Shown: positions 1 through 9,404 of the stretch, one piece after another
Numbering within the stretch: the stretch's first letter is position 1
How the letters are laid out: each line of letters begins with the position of its first letter
Source of the DNA: Chitinophaga sp.
GTDB taxonomy: Bacteria; Bacteroidota; Bacteroidia; Chitinophagales; Chitinophagaceae
NCBI RefSeq assembly: GCF_017745275.1
Contig: NZ_JAGHZS010000001.1
Location: 806,001-870,000, forward strand
DNA length: 64,000 nt
Direction: 5' to 3'
Position numbers and translations under genes: made by a program
Notes under the pieces: generated by a model
Told to the model about the DNA's origin: nothing
The model's input: only the letters and a program-made list of their open reading frames with translations
Databases searched by the model: none

Positions 1-1614
1 AATGTAGGTATCTCACTGGACGAAACCGTTACACTGGCTGATGTCAACGATATCCTGCATGTATTTGGCGCCGGCACAACCGACGCAGCAGAAGTATCTA
101 ACGGTACTACCGGTATTGCAGCAGATTTACAGCGTACTTCTCCTTACCTGCAACACATCGTGTTTAACAGTCATCACAGTGAATCACTGATGATGCGTTA
201 CCTGAAGATGCTGGAAAATAAGGATCTGTCGCTCAATACTTCCATGATCTCCCTGGGTTCCTGCACCATGAAACTGAATGCAGCTACTGAGATGATTCCG
301 TTAAGCTGGGCACACTGGAGCAAAATGCATCCTTTTGCTCCTAAAAACCAGGTGGGTGGCTATTTACAAATGGCCAACGAACTGGGTGAATACCTGAGCA
401 AAATTACCGGTTTTGATTCCTGCAGCCTGCAACCTAACAGTGGTGCACAGGGTGAATATGCCGGCTTGCTGGTGATTCGTGAATACCAGAAGAGCATTGG
501 CCAGGGCCACCGTAACATCATACTGATCCCGATCAGTGCACACGGTACCAACCCTGCATCTGCAGTAATGGCGGGCTTCAAGGTAGTAATTGTAAAAGCA
601 CTGGAAAACGGTTATATCGATGTGGAAGATCTGAAAGCAAAGGCTGCTGCTCATAGCAAAGACCTGGCTGGTATCATGATCACTTACCCATCTACTTACG
701 GTGTGTATGAAGAAAGTGTGAAAGAAATTTGTGCTACCATACACGAACACGGCGGACAAGTGTACATGGACGGCGCCAATATGAACGCACAGGTAGGCTT
801 AACTGCCCCTGGTTTGATTGGAGCAGACGTATGTCACCTGAACCTGCACAAAACCTTCGCTATTCCTCATGGCGGCGGTGGTCCCGGCATGGGCCCTATC
901 TGCGTAGCCAAACACCTGACACCATTCCTGCCAGGCCACGTTACGCTGAATGATGGCAAACCATCCAATGCAGTATCTGCTGCACCATTCGGTTCTGCCA
1001 GCATCCTGCTCATCTCTTACGCTTACATCCGTATGCTTGGATTCAATGGTGTAAAAGCAGCTTCTGAATACGCGATCCTGAATGCCAACTACATGAAGGC
1101 AAGACTGGAAAAAGCATATGATATCCTGTACACTGGTGTTAACGGCACCTGCGCACACGAATTCATTGTAGACCTCCGTCCGTTTAAAGCATCTGCTGGT
1201 ATTGAAGCGGAAGATGTAGCAAAACGTTTGATGGACTACGGTTTCCACGCTCCTACTATGAGCTTCCCGGTACCAGGCACTGTCATGATTGAGCCTACCG
1301 AAAGTGAAGATAAAGGGGAACTGGATCGCTTCTGCGATGCGTTACTGGCTATCCGTGCTGAAATTGCTGCGGTAGAACAAGGCGCTGTAGATAAACAAAA
1401 CAACGTACTGAAAAATGCACCACATACCCAGGCGGTGATCACTGCTGACGAATGGACCCGTCCATACAGCCGTCAACAGGCAGCATTCCCACTGGAATAT
1501 GTGAAAGCAAATAAATTCTGGCCTTCTGTAAGCCGTATCAACAATACGTTCGGTGACAGGAACCTGATTTGTACCTGCGAACCTGCAAGTGCATATGAGG
1601 AGGCAACAGTGTAA
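1..1614 (+). CDS. gcvP: glycine dehydrogenase (decarboxylating), P protein, 3' part
   Basis: The frame is open from base 1, so the listed Met at 160 is internal and the N-terminal part lies outside the window. About 537 residues of this roughly 950-residue enzyme are present. It is the P protein of the glycine cleavage system, which decarboxylates glycine with PLP and passes the aminomethyl group to the lipoyl arm of GcvH. The C-terminal half carries the PLP site, seen as [18 protein letters not shown] with the Schiff-base lysine in LHK. The motifs [10 protein letters not shown] and AHGTNPASA are also typical of GcvP. It ends just before a palindromic element that contains a terminator. Identification is firm. 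Confidence 0.97.
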   Translation, partial: NVGISLDETVTLADVNDILHVFGAGTTDAAEVSNGTTGIAADLQRTSPYLQHIVFNSHHSESLMMRYLKMLENKDLSLNTSMISLGSCTMKLNAATEMIPLSWAHWSKMHPFAPKNQVGGYLQMANELGEYLSKITGFDSCSLQPNSGAQGEYAGLLVIREYQKSIGQGHRNIILIPISAHGTNPASAVMAGFKVVIVKALENGYIDVEDLKAKAAAHSKDLAGIMITYPSTYGVYEESVKEICATIHEHGGQVYMDGANMNAQVGLTAPGLIGADVCHLNLHKTFAIPHGGGGPGMGPICVAKHLTPFLPGHVTLNDGKPSNAVSAAPFGSASILLISYAYIRMLGFNGVKAASEYAILNANYMKARLEKAYDILYTGVNGTCAHEFIVDLRPFKASAGIEAEDVAKRLMDYGFHAPTMSFPVPGTVMIEPTESEDKGELDRFCDALLAIRAEIAAVEQGAVDKQNNVLKNAPHTQAVITADEWTRPYSRQQAAFPLEYVKANKFWPSVSRINNTFGDRNLICTCEPASAYEEATV

Positions 1615-1617
1615 GAA

Positions 1618-1743
1618 ACAGCTATTAGCTTTTAGCTACTAGCTATTAGTAAAAGCGGAGAGCATATAATATGCTCTCCGCTTTTTTAATGTTATATGAT
1701 CTTTACTGCATTGGCTGAGCTAAAAGCTGGGGGCTAACAGCTG
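1618..1743. repeat. palindromic gene-end element (TTTTAGC family), copy 1
   Basis: The left arm reads AGCTATTAGCTTTTAGC and onward. The partner AGCTAAAAGC...GGCTAACAGCT lies at 1718-1742. Between them sits the gcvP terminator hairpin. The right arm runs into the phosphodiesterase gene on the minus strand and supplies its TAG stop and the codons for its last residues. It belongs to the same family as the elements at 10418, 12857, 31264, 52070 and 53029. Confidence 0.7.
1651..1687 (+). terminator. intrinsic terminator of gcvP
   Basis: A perfect 15-bp stem (AAAAGCGGAGAGCAT with its complement) has a five-base loop and runs into CTTTTTT on the plus strand. The A-run on the other side would let it act in both directions between the converging genes. 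Confidence 0.85.
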
Positions 1744-2982
1744 TTCCAATACTTCCAGCTTACCATCAATTGGCTGCGTAATATCCAGTCCCAATATTTT
1801 TGCTACTAACGGGTACACATGTACGTTTTCGAAAGTGGCGATGCGGGTATTGGTTTTGAAAGCGGGTCCCCAGGCCATGAATATGGCATTCATGTTGGTG
1901 AGGTTGTTATCGTATCCGTGATGTCCGGGATGCATTTTTTTACCGTTGGTATCGAAAGCGTAATTCGCTTCTGCCAACAGGATAATATCACCGATGCGGT
2001 TATACACATCTTCCTGGCCGTAGTGCCATCTTTCCGGCGTTTCATTTTTCAGGTAAGCGGTATAATGATTTTCATGTGTTTTGAGATAGGTATAAGCGGC
2101 TTTTATTTCGGTTTCGCTTTTACCGTAGTACATTACCTTTTCCATACCCGGCATTACTTTCAGCGGTTGTAGTTCAGGCGCGTCGGGGATTTTGAGGGTA
2201 TTTACCGTATCTACTGCAAGCATACCATGATCAGATACCACGATGAAATTTACCGGCAGCTGTAGTTGATTCACGGCGGCAACCATTTTGCCAATGGCGG
2301 CATCTACAAATTGAACGGCGTTGCGTGCGCTGTCAGAATCCGGGCCGTATTTATGTCCCATGTGATCTACTTCGGGGAAGTAGAAAGTGATAAGGTGCGG
2401 GCGTTGATCTTCCGGGAGCTGCAGCCAGTTCACCACTTGTTGAATACGTTGGTCGATACCTGTTTTTTCCTGGTATTTAAAGTAATAAGTAGGTCTTATA
2501 TTTTGTACGGCGCTTTCCGTGCCTACCCAGAAATAGCTGGCACTCAGCATTTGCTGTTTTTCGGCGAGTACCCATAATGGTACGCCGTTGTACCAGGTGC
2601 CATCTTCCACGGCGTCGCGGTTACCAACTTTGTATACTGCATCGCGTTTACGATCGTAAAATAGATTATCTACCAGGCCGTGATGCGCAGGATATAAGCC
2701 GGTGGCCAGTGAGTAGTGGTTAGGAAAGGTGAGCGAAGGAAAAGATGGCTGCATAGCGGTAGCGCGTACGCCTGCCCCGGATAACTGAAGCAGATGCGTG
2801 GCGTTATATTTTTCTGCGTAGTCATAGCGAAATCCATCAATGGAGATCATAATAACATAAGGCCTGGTTTGTTGTGTAGCGCTGTTTTTCCTTCCTTCTA
2901 CAATTAGCTGGGCCGTGTCCTGTGCGTAGTTGTTGATACTGATCAAAAGCAGGGCGGCGGCGAATAAAAAAATCCTTTTCAC
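1720..2982 (-). CDS. alkaline phosphatase family protein / nucleotide pyrophosphatase-phosphodiesterase (NPP-like), secreted
   Basis: The protein is a member of the alkaline phosphatase superfamily, close to the NPP phosphodiesterases. The metal-binding and nucleophile motifs appear in order: ISIDGFRYDY, FPSLTFPNHY with the Thr nucleophile, FPEVDHMGHKYGPDS, VVSDHGM and HPGHHGYDN. The N terminus is a signal peptide (KRIFLFAAALLLISINNYAQ), so it should work in the periplasm or outside. The track starts at TTG 3003. I prefer GTG at 2982 because it places the basic residues and hydrophobic stretch at the start, giving about 420 residues. The substrate is unknown: nucleotide pyrophosphates and phosphodiesters are the family norm. 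The last residues (LLAPSF) are encoded by the adjoining repeat element. Confidence 0.88.
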   Translation of the reverse strand: MKRIFLFAAALLLISINNYAQDTAQLIVEGRKNSATQQTRPYVIMISIDGFRYDYAEKYNATHLLQLSGAGVRATAMQPSFPSLTFPNHYSLATGLYPAHHGLVDNLFYDRKRDAVYKVGNRDAVEDGTWYNGVPLWVLAEKQQMLSASYFWVGTESAVQNIRPTYYFKYQEKTGIDQRIQQVVNWLQLPEDQRPHLITFYFPEVDHMGHKYGPDSDSARNAVQFVDAAIGKMVAAVNQLQLPVNFIVVSDHGMLAVDTVNTLKIPDAPELQPLKVMPGMEKVMYYGKSETEIKAAYTYLKTHENHYTAYLKNETPERWHYGQEDVYNRIGDIILLAEANYAFDTNGKKMHPGHHGYDNNLTNMNAIFMAWGPAFKTNTRIATFENVHVYPLVAKILGLDITQPIDGKLEVLEQLLAPSF

Positions 2983-3286
2983 GATTGTTGTTTTATGATA
3001 CAATGGGGTAGAAAAACAGATGGGTTATAATAAGGGGAGCAAATTAGGTAACTATTTTCACTCTGCGCGACATAAATAAATTATGAATACGTTAATAAGC
3101 CCGAAGAAATAAATAACTGAGGAGGTATCTATCTCCCTAAATATGTAATAATATTTTAACACATATTATCCCCAAACTGCTGTAAATAAGCAAAATGATA
3201 ATCACTGAAGAAAAAATTATATATATAATATTAATTAATTAATTGTTTATCTTTATATTAGCCTACTGAAAAACCATACAATAACT
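2983..3286. other. AT-rich divergent intergenic region
   Basis: The region lies between diverging genes and must hold both promoters. It is very AT-rich near 3215-3260, with alternating TA and TTAA tracts. No clean TAnnTTTG box with a matching upstream TTG was found, and no small gene or RNA was recognised. Confidence 0.5.
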
Positions 3287-3799
3287 ATGTCCGACTACAC
3301 CTTTATTACTACTGAAGAACACTTTTTACTACAGGATGCGCTGAAGAGAAACAAGCAACAGTTGACCAAATTTGCCCTTATTGGTTTTGGCTTATTACTG
3401 GTAGCAGCCATCATCCCGCAAATATATTTGTATACTCACAACACGATGGGTGATGCAGATGATTCGCTCCTGTCGTTCAAGAACCTTTGGTTCTGGGTAT
3501 GGTTGTTATCTTTTGTGATAGCGCTTGTATTTGCCCTCATTAAAGTAACTGACATCCGTTACTGGGCAATTAAAAAGGATCTTACTTCTTTACAGAAAGG
3601 TACTTTGCAGGCGCCAATGGAAGCAGTGTACCTGGAAAACAATGATTCACAAACCAACATTATGATCCTGCTGGAGAATAAGAAAAAACGTTTGTTTTAC
3701 TGGATGCGTGGTGCACTGGAAGGCTATCGTGCCGGGCAGGAAGTAGAGATTACGTATGCCCGTTATTCCCGTGTAATCATCAGCATTAATAAGAAATAA
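3287..3799 (+). CDS. hypothetical membrane protein, two transmembrane segments
   Basis: I do not recognise this 170-residue protein. It has a short charged N terminus, a first membrane segment around residues 29-48 (ALIGFGLLLVAAIIPQIYLY) and a second around 68-86 (FWVWLLSFVIALVFALI). A roughly 75-residue soluble C-terminal domain follows and contains RLFYWMRGALEGYRAGQEVEI, resembling a small beta-barrel. Both termini are probably cytoplasmic. It stands alone between an NPP gene and a lipoprotein gene, so context gives no function. Confidence 0.75.
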   Translation: MSDYTFITTEEHFLLQDALKRNKQQLTKFALIGFGLLLVAAIIPQIYLYTHNTMGDADDSLLSFKNLWFWVWLLSFVIALVFALIKVTDIRYWAIKKDLTSLQKGTLQAPMEAVYLENNDSQTNIMILLENKKKRLFYWMRGALEGYRAGQEVEITYARYSRVIISINKK

Positions 3800-3860
3800 T
3801 TGATCGTTTTTCACGTGCCGGGTCCTGTGCGTTGGTTTACTAACGTACAGGACTATTTTA

Positions 3861-3891
3861 TTTTGTTAATCTCTACCTGCCCCGTATCTTG
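3861..3891 (+). promoter_or_regulatory. possible Bacteroidota promoter for the lipoprotein gene
   Basis: TTTTG is followed after 19 bases by TATCTTG, one base short of the TAnnTTTG -7 consensus. It lies about 50 bases before the ATG at 3940. Confidence 0.4.
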
Positions 3892-3939
3892 TATTGAACT
3901 GACTTTTATATCCCAAATAACACTTTTACAAGTAAGCCT

Positions 3940-4785
3940 ATGTTTGTATTTAAAAAAAATGGTGCCCTAAAATGTTTCGCAATTGTATCGCTACTGTCTA
4001 TGATCGCCTGTCGAAAAAAAAACGATCCTGTTAAACCAACAGTTCCAAATGACGGCTACCTGATAAAGACCGCGACCTTTGTATCCAACTCACCATATAT
4101 CCTGAGTATGACCTTCAACTATAACAACAAATACCAGTTGACATCTGTTGGAATGGGCAATGAAAAAGGACTTTACGCGTCTAACCAACAGCATTATGAT
4201 GAGCAGGGAAGAATTATCTATAATAACGGATTTCGGGGAGATAACATCACGCCTGTTTCTTATGACTCTATTGTATGGGCTGGCCAAAAATCAATGCGCT
4301 ATACCCGCTGGATTTCAGCTGGCCCAACGGTTTACGATACCGCCCAATATGAGTATAATAATACCGGACTTCCAATTTTCTGGAGTCGTCCTATCGTTGA
4401 TCTCGAGTATATCTATGAAAATGGCGACCTCGTGAAGCGGATTACGACCAAGTTTGCCGGTAGAGATAATATTTTTTCCAAGTCGGAAGCTACTTTTGAA
4501 TATGATTCTATGCCTAACCCTTTCTATTGGCTGTTTCTGCATAACCCATACGTTAGTGAACTTTCAGAACGAGCCGACTACTTTATGTTACCCAGCAAAC
4601 ATAATATCACTAAAATGAGCATCAACTATCTCTCCGGAGGAGATCCCGCGTATATCACCGAAATGCTCTTTGAAAATAAATACAACGCTACCACCCACTT
4701 GCTGGAAGAGCAAACTTTGAAATATAAGACTTTACCCGGAGATACCGTACGATCAAGTACCGTCTTTACGTACATCAAACTGTAG
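3940..4785 (+). CDS. hypothetical lipoprotein
   Basis: The 281-residue protein has a lipoprotein signal peptide ending LLSMIAC, with the lipidated Cys at about residue 24, followed by RKKND. The rest is rich in Tyr and Asn and contains stretches such as YDEQGRIIYNNG and FEYDSMPNPFY. These resemble the YD-type units of Bacteroidota surface lipoproteins (DUF4595-like). It would be anchored in the outer or inner membrane facing the periplasm or surface. No catalytic motif is visible and the function is unknown. Confidence 0.75.
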   Translation: MFVFKKNGALKCFAIVSLLSMIACRKKNDPVKPTVPNDGYLIKTATFVSNSPYILSMTFNYNNKYQLTSVGMGNEKGLYASNQQHYDEQGRIIYNNGFRGDNITPVSYDSIVWAGQKSMRYTRWISAGPTVYDTAQYEYNNTGLPIFWSRPIVDLEYIYENGDLVKRITTKFAGRDNIFSKSEATFEYDSMPNPFYWLFLHNPYVSELSERADYFMLPSKHNITKMSINYLSGGDPAYITEMLFENKYNATTHLLEEQTLKYKTLPGDTVRSSTVFTYIKL

Positions 4786-4870
4786 TAACAGATCTTACCA
4801 GATATGCCAAAATTTACAGACTTTTGTATGCAGCCAATCTGCATTCAAAAATCAGTAAATCATTTTCATC

Positions 4871-5221
4871 ATGACCCTCGCCCAATTTCAGGAATATTGC
4901 CTTTCACTTCCCGGTGTGACAGAAGAATTTCCTTTCGGAGATCAAACCCTGGTATATAAAGTAAGTGGTAAAGTATTTGCCCTCAGTGGCATAGAAGATT
5001 TCCATTCCATCAACCTGAAATGTGATCCGGAAGAAGCCATAGAACTGCGTGAACGCTATGAAGGCGTTATCCCCGGCTATCACATGAATAAGAAACACTG
5101 GAATACCGTGGATGTACATTCCGGCATCTCCAACAAGCTGATACTGGAATGGATAAAAAATTCCTACAACCTGGTAGTTGCCAGCTTGCCTAAAAAAGAG
5201 CGGGAAAAACTGGGCCAATAA
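4871..5221 (+). CDS. MmcQ/YjbR family protein
   Basis: The protein has 116 residues, the usual length for the single-domain YjbR family. It begins with the typical FQEYCLSLPGVTEEFPFGDQTLVYKVSGKVFAL and ends with a helical region that follows NKKHWNTVDV. Family members adopt a CyaY-like fold and have been linked to DNA binding, but their role is not established. The gene is monocistronic and the ATG at 4871 fits the family start. Confidence 0.85.
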   Translation: MTLAQFQEYCLSLPGVTEEFPFGDQTLVYKVSGKVFALSGIEDFHSINLKCDPEEAIELRERYEGVIPGYHMNKKHWNTVDVHSGISNKLILEWIKNSYNLVVASLPKKEREKLGQ

Positions 5222-5251
5222 CCGTTCCCCATATAACCCACCAGTCATCCA

Positions 5252-5259
5252 TATTTTTG
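5252..5259 (+). promoter_or_regulatory. -7 promoter box (TAnnTTTG) for the S15 peptidase gene
   Basis: TATTTTTG matches the Bacteroidota sigma-70 -7 consensus fully and lies about 40 bases before the ATG at 5301. The -33 region is weak. Confidence 0.45.
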
Positions 5260-5300
5260 CATTATTTTAGCCCCCAATCTAAATCTTAAATAAACCGTTT

Positions 5301-7193
5301 ATGAGAAAATGGCTGCTACTGGCCTGCACCGCGCTATTTCTGATACCCGCTGTGTGTAAAGCTGTTAACCAGGACTCCCTTTGGATGTATGAACACTACA
5401 CCAAAAAAGAAGTATACATCCCTATGCGGGATGGCGTAAAATTGTTTACCGCCGTTTACCTGCCCAAGGATCAATCAGAAAAACATCCGATCCTGATGAC
5501 GCGCACTCCGTATTCCTGCGCTCCTTATGGCGAAAAAAATTTCCGTCCGTATTACAATACGTACTTCAACAACTACATGAAAGAAGGTTATATCCTGGTA
5601 GTACAGGATGTGAGAGGTACCTGGATGAGTGAAGGTAAGTTTGTGAATGTACGTCCTTTTAACCCGGCCAAGAAAGGGAAGACTGACATCGATGAAGCCA
5701 GTGATACTTATGATACCATCGACTGGCTGGTGAAAAATCTCGCCGGCAACAACGGTAATGTAGGCGTACTGGGTATTTCCTATCCCGGCTTCTACTCTAC
5801 CATGGCTTCACTGAGCAACCACCCTGCTTTAAAGGCAGTGAGCCCACAGGCTCCTGTTACTGACTGGTTTGTAGGAGATGACTTTCATCACAACGGTGCG
5901 TTCTTTCTCTCCGATGCCTTTTCTTTCTACACCGTTTTCGATCATCCACATCCGAAACCAACAACAGTAGGGCCTAAAGGCATCCAATACTACACCCGCG
6001 ATAATTATAAGTATTACCTGGAAACCGGCGCACTGCCTAACTTCTCCAAAATTATCGGTGACAGCGTTACTTTCTGGCAGGAGATGTATGCGCATCCTAC
6101 CTACGATAGCTGGTGGAAAGCGCGTAACGTACGCAACTTCGTGCAAAATGTAAAACCAGCCATGCTGGTAGTTGGCGGCGTATTTGACGCAGAAGATTGC
6201 TTCGGCGCCTGGAACACTTATAAAGCCATCGAAGAAAAAAGTCCGGCTACCAATAACCGCCTTGTAATGGGCCCCTGGTATCATGGTCAATGGGCATCCA
6301 ATGATGGTACTCACCTGGGTAACGTACGCTTCGGCAGCAATACCGCTGAATACTATACCAGCAACATCGAAATTCCTTTCTTCAACTATTACCTGAAAGG
6401 TAAAGGACAGGCACCTGCCATAGCAGAAGCCACCATCTTCTTCACCGGCGAAAACAAATGGAAACAATTACCTAAATGGCCTCCTGCAGATATGTCGCCA
6501 ACACCTATCTACCTGCAGGATAATGGCAAGCTTGATTTCACCAAACCAGCCGGCAGCAACAACTTTAGTGAATATGTGAGCGATCCCGCGAAACCTGTTC
6601 CATATACAGAGGATGTACATTTCAACCGTACTATCAACTACATGACCGACGATCAGCGCTTTGCTTCCCGCAGACCAGATGTTGCCGTATTTGAAAGTGA
6701 AGAACTTACCAGCGATGTTACCCTGGCAGGTCCGGTGGTAGCTGACCTGATCGCCAGCATCAGCACTACCGATGCGGACTTCATTGTAAAGGTGATTGAT
6801 GTATTCCCGAACGATTTTAAATATGAAGAAGATGCCAGCACGGAACATCGCCGTGTTCCGTCTTCTACCTATCCAATGGGTGGTTACCAGATGCTGGTAC
6901 GCGGAGAAATTATGCGCGGCAAATTCCGCAATAGCCTCGAAACACCGGAAGCATTTGTTCCTGATCAACCTACCAACGTGAAATTCACGTTACCGGACGT
7001 GGCCCATACCTTCCAGAAAGGCCACCGTATTATGATACAGGTACAAAATAGCTGGTTCCCACTGGTTGACCGCAATCCGCAGCAGTTCATGGATATTTAC
7101 AAAGCCACAGATAAAGACTTCAAAAAAGCAACTATCCGCATCTATCACGATGCACAGCACCCTTCCAGTGTGATATTGCCAATTGTAAAATAA
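5301..7193 (+). CDS. CocE/NonD family hydrolase (X-Pro dipeptidyl-peptidase S15 family), secreted
   Basis: This 630-residue protein has a signal peptide of about 21 residues (KWLLLACTALFLIPAVCKA). The alpha/beta-hydrolase domain carries the nucleophile elbow GVLGISYPGFYS with the catalytic Ser, the acid in GGVFDAEDCFG and the His in MGPWYHGQW. The C-terminal galactose-binding-like jelly roll ends with GHRIMIQVQNSWFPLVDRNPQ, which is typical of PepX_C. Family activities range from X-Pro dipeptidase to acylase and esterase, so the substrate cannot be named. A GC-rich hairpin follows. Confidence 0.92.
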   Translation: MRKWLLLACTALFLIPAVCKAVNQDSLWMYEHYTKKEVYIPMRDGVKLFTAVYLPKDQSEKHPILMTRTPYSCAPYGEKNFRPYYNTYFNNYMKEGYILVVQDVRGTWMSEGKFVNVRPFNPAKKGKTDIDEASDTYDTIDWLVKNLAGNNGNVGVLGISYPGFYSTMASLSNHPALKAVSPQAPVTDWFVGDDFHHNGAFFLSDAFSFYTVFDHPHPKPTTVGPKGIQYYTRDNYKYYLETGALPNFSKIIGDSVTFWQEMYAHPTYDSWWKARNVRNFVQNVKPAMLVVGGVFDAEDCFGAWNTYKAIEEKSPATNNRLVMGPWYHGQWASNDGTHLGNVRFGSNTAEYYTSNIEIPFFNYYLKGKGQAPAIAEATIFFTGENKWKQLPKWPPADMSPTPIYLQDNGKLDFTKPAGSNNFSEYVSDPAKPVPYTEDVHFNRTINYMTDDQRFASRRPDVAVFESEELTSDVTLAGPVVADLIASISTTDADFIVKVIDVFPNDFKYEEDASTEHRRVPSSTYPMGGYQMLVRGEIMRGKFRNSLETPEAFVPDQPTNVKFTLPDVAHTFQKGHRIMIQVQNSWFPLVDRNPQQFMDIYKATDKDFKKATIRIYHDAQHPSSVILPIVK

Positions 7194-7201
7194 ATATCTT
7201 T

Positions 7202-7230
7202 CCTGGCGCCCTATATCAGCGGGCGCCAGG
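7202..7230. terminator. hairpin between convergent genes
   Basis: A perfect 10-bp stem (CCTGGCGCCC with its complement) has a nine-base loop and lies exactly between two converging genes. There is no strong U-tract on either strand, so a terminator or mRNA-end-stabilising role is inferred from position. Confidence 0.6.
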
Positions 7231-7235
7231 ATCAT

Positions 7236-8420
7236 TTACCAGCGCATCTTTCCGCCCCCACCCCATTCAATCCAGTCGGCTGCACCACCATCCATGGTTT
7301 TAAGTGCTACCTGTATAAAGCCATACCTGCCTATATTATAACGCAAGGCTATCCGCATAAAGTAATTTCCTTTTTCATTATTACGCTTCCAGGCATAGGA
7401 ACCCAACTGGGCCTTCATTTCAAAGTCTTTCACATGCAACGTATAGCCGGCATGGTAGCCCATCAGCATTTTATCCGTGGTGCTTACGTTGGTATATAAC
7501 TTATGATAAGTCCAGCCCAGGGAGCCATCATAAAACCCATCGAGTCCGCCGCCGATGCTGCTCATGTGGGAGATACGGCGGTTATAGTCAAATATCAGGG
7601 AAGCGGTACCATAAAAGGCTTGCAGGTGTTCATCGCTGGGAGTTTGTACTACGCCAAAGGCAGCGGTAGCACTGACTTCATTATACAACCGCGGCGGTGG
7701 TACCGGTTGTTTCACAAAGGTGGGTCTTCGTGGCGCCTTGTATGTAGGATCAATTTGTTGTATTACAATACCGCGGATAATATTGTAATGGTAGCGTATT
7801 CCTACATGCAGGCCGGCCATATTTAATCCCAGGTTGGGCGTATGTGTACGGCCATTGGAAAAGTGGGTGATATCTGCTCCATAAAGGAAATCAATGGCGT
7901 CCGAAACTTTCAGCACTCCACTGGCGCTAAGATTAAAATAAACATCCACCTTGGAGCCAATGGCATCGTTGAGAGGATTTTTGCTGGAGTCATAGGGGTT
8001 TAGGTCATAAGTCAGGCCCAGGGATAGTCCCAGCTCAAAGTCGTTGATTTTCCGGCGATGAAAAGGCACAAAAAAGAAACCGTATATCCCGCTGGGGTTT
8101 CCCAGGATAGTGGGATTGCCAATATCTCCGGTGTAAAAACCGAGACCATAGCTGGGATAATTAAACACGCGCTGCCAGGTTTTGTTGCCACTGGATTGCC
8201 AGCCCATGCGCAGCTCTACCGACCGGTAACCATCATCCAGCGCAATTTTCAGCTCTTCCCCATTATATAAATGGGAGCCGGAGTGGAACTTTAGCTCCAG
8301 GTATTTATGCTGGCCAAGGTTAGGATTCAACCTGGCTCTTTTCCACAGATCAGTGGTATCCTGTGCTGGCAAACATCTCCCGAAAAATAATAATAACAGA
8401 AACAGGGCATATGGCTTCAT
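7236..8420 (-). CDS. acyloxyacyl hydrolase / PagL-like lipid A 3-O-deacylase
   Basis: This 394-residue outer-membrane protein has a signal peptide ending CLPAQ. The central barrel contains DITHFSNGRTHTPNLGLN, which matches the PagL active-site pattern HxSN(G) with catalytic His and Ser. The sequence is rich in alternating aromatic strands typical of an outer-membrane beta-barrel. PagL removes the 3-O acyl chain from lipid A. This protein is about twice the length of Proteobacterial PagL; the extra C-terminal strands are seen in Bacteroidota members. Activity on lipid A is inferred from the motif. Confidence 0.82.
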   Translation of the reverse strand: MKPYALFLLLLFFGRCLPAQDTTDLWKRARLNPNLGQHKYLELKFHSGSHLYNGEELKIALDDGYRSVELRMGWQSSGNKTWQRVFNYPSYGLGFYTGDIGNPTILGNPSGIYGFFFVPFHRRKINDFELGLSLGLTYDLNPYDSSKNPLNDAIGSKVDVYFNLSASGVLKVSDAIDFLYGADITHFSNGRTHTPNLGLNMAGLHVGIRYHYNIIRGIVIQQIDPTYKAPRRPTFVKQPVPPPRLYNEVSATAAFGVVQTPSDEHLQAFYGTASLIFDYNRRISHMSSIGGGLDGFYDGSLGWTYHKLYTNVSTTDKMLMGYHAGYTLHVKDFEMKAQLGSYAWKRNNEKGNYFMRIALRYNIGRYGFIQVALKTMDGGAADWIEWGGGGKMRW

Positions 8421-8500
8421 AACAATGGCAAAAACAAGAAATATGGCCGAATGTTCAATGCCATAAAAGGCCGGCCTGCTAAAATATTTTATTGATTAAC

Positions 8501-8530
8501 TTGCAGGCATTAATAAAACCCTTATTTTAA
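8501..8530 (+). promoter_or_regulatory. possible promoter for the FKBP isomerase gene
   Basis: TTG, then 19 bases, then TATTTTAA, a six-of-eight match to TAnnTTTG with correct spacing. The ATG follows 26 bases downstream. Confidence 0.4.
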
Positions 8531-8556
8531 ATAATATTACTGACAACAACGCTTTT

Positions 8557-9282
8557 ATGTACAAGAAATACCTGTTCATCGGTGCACTGGGATGTTTGTC
8601 TACACAAGCTTTCAGTCAAACCAAACCTACACCTAAGCCAGCTGCCAAACCGGCCGTAAAAACTGCCGCGAAAGCATCCGTAATGAAAACACGCCTGGAT
8701 TCCGTGAGCTATGGTATTGGCGCTAACATTGCCGAAAACCTGAAAGCCCAGGGACTGGATAATATCAATACCGCTTTATTAGCCAGGGCTATACAGGATG
8801 CACTTAAAAATCAAACTTTATTACTGTCAAAAGAACAATGTGATATGAGCATAAGTAATTATCTGCAGCAGTTAAAAGCTGACAAATCTGCCAAGAACCG
8901 TGAAGCAGGGCTGAAGTTCCTCGCCGAAAACAAATCAAAACCAGGCGTGGTAACCCTTCCTGATGGTTTACAATATGAAATCCTGAAAGCAGGAGATGGT
9001 CCTAAACCAACTATCAACGACAAAGTAAAAACACACTACCACGGTACTTTAATTGATGGTACTGTGTTCGATAGCTCTGTTGACAGAGGTCAGCCTATCT
9101 CCTTCCCGGTGAGTGGTGTGATAAAAGGATGGACAGAAGCCCTGCAATTAATGCCTGTAGGCTCTAAATGGCGTCTTTTCATTCCATCTGAGCTGGCATA
9201 TGGCGATCGTGGCGCAGGTCCGAAAATCGGCCCCGGCAGTACGCTGGTGTTTGATGTGGAATTGCTGGCTATTGAGCAGTAA
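8557..9282 (+). CDS. FKBP-type peptidyl-prolyl cis-trans isomerase (Mip/FkpA-like)
   Basis: This is a 241-residue exported foldase. A signal peptide (residues 1-20, ending AFSQT) is followed by an Ala/Lys/Pro-rich linker. Next comes an FKBP N-terminal dimerisation segment (DSVSYGIGANIAENLKAQGLDNI). The C-terminal FKBP domain starts near residue 140 with GDGPKPTINDKVKTHYHGTL and includes FDSSVDRGQPISFPVSGVIKGW and IPSELAYGDRGAG. It would catalyse prolyl isomerisation in the periplasm. It converges on aroC with a long palindrome between them. Confidence 0.93.
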   Translation: MYKKYLFIGALGCLSTQAFSQTKPTPKPAAKPAVKTAAKASVMKTRLDSVSYGIGANIAENLKAQGLDNINTALLARAIQDALKNQTLLLSKEQCDMSISNYLQQLKADKSAKNREAGLKFLAENKSKPGVVTLPDGLQYEILKAGDGPKPTINDKVKTHYHGTLIDGTVFDSSVDRGQPISFPVSGVIKGWTEALQLMPVGSKWRLFIPSELAYGDRGAGPKIGPGSTLVFDVELLAIEQ

Positions 9283-9290
9283 TTTATGGA

Positions 9291-9404
9291 GCTGAAAGCA
9301 TAAAGCACAAAGCATAAAGCTATTGAAGCGATTGATTAAAGCGAAAATCTTCGCTCTCATCAATCGCTTCAATAGCTTTATGCTTTGTGCTTTATGCTTT
9401 CAGC
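9291..9404. repeat. palindromic gene-end element (AAAGC family), copy 2
   Basis: The two 53-base arms (9291-9343 and 9352-9404) pair with only two mismatches around an eight-base loop. Each arm contains four AAAGC units spaced 7-9 bases apart, then an inner AAGCGATTGA part. The right arm overlaps the aroC 3' end and encodes its final Leu-Lys-Ala and stop. Neither side has a U-tract. Confidence 0.85.

Noticed and set aside
5829-6467. Long antisense ORFs such as the 212-residue frame inside the S15 peptidase gene
   Set aside because: They lie wholly inside a well-supported gene on the other strand, have Ile/Cys-rich shadow composition and no family motifs.
9291-9404. The AAAGC/TTTTAGC palindromes as CRISPR repeats
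   Set aside because: The units are 7-10 bases, arranged as inverted arms rather than evenly spaced direct repeats with unique spacers, and no cas gene is nearby.
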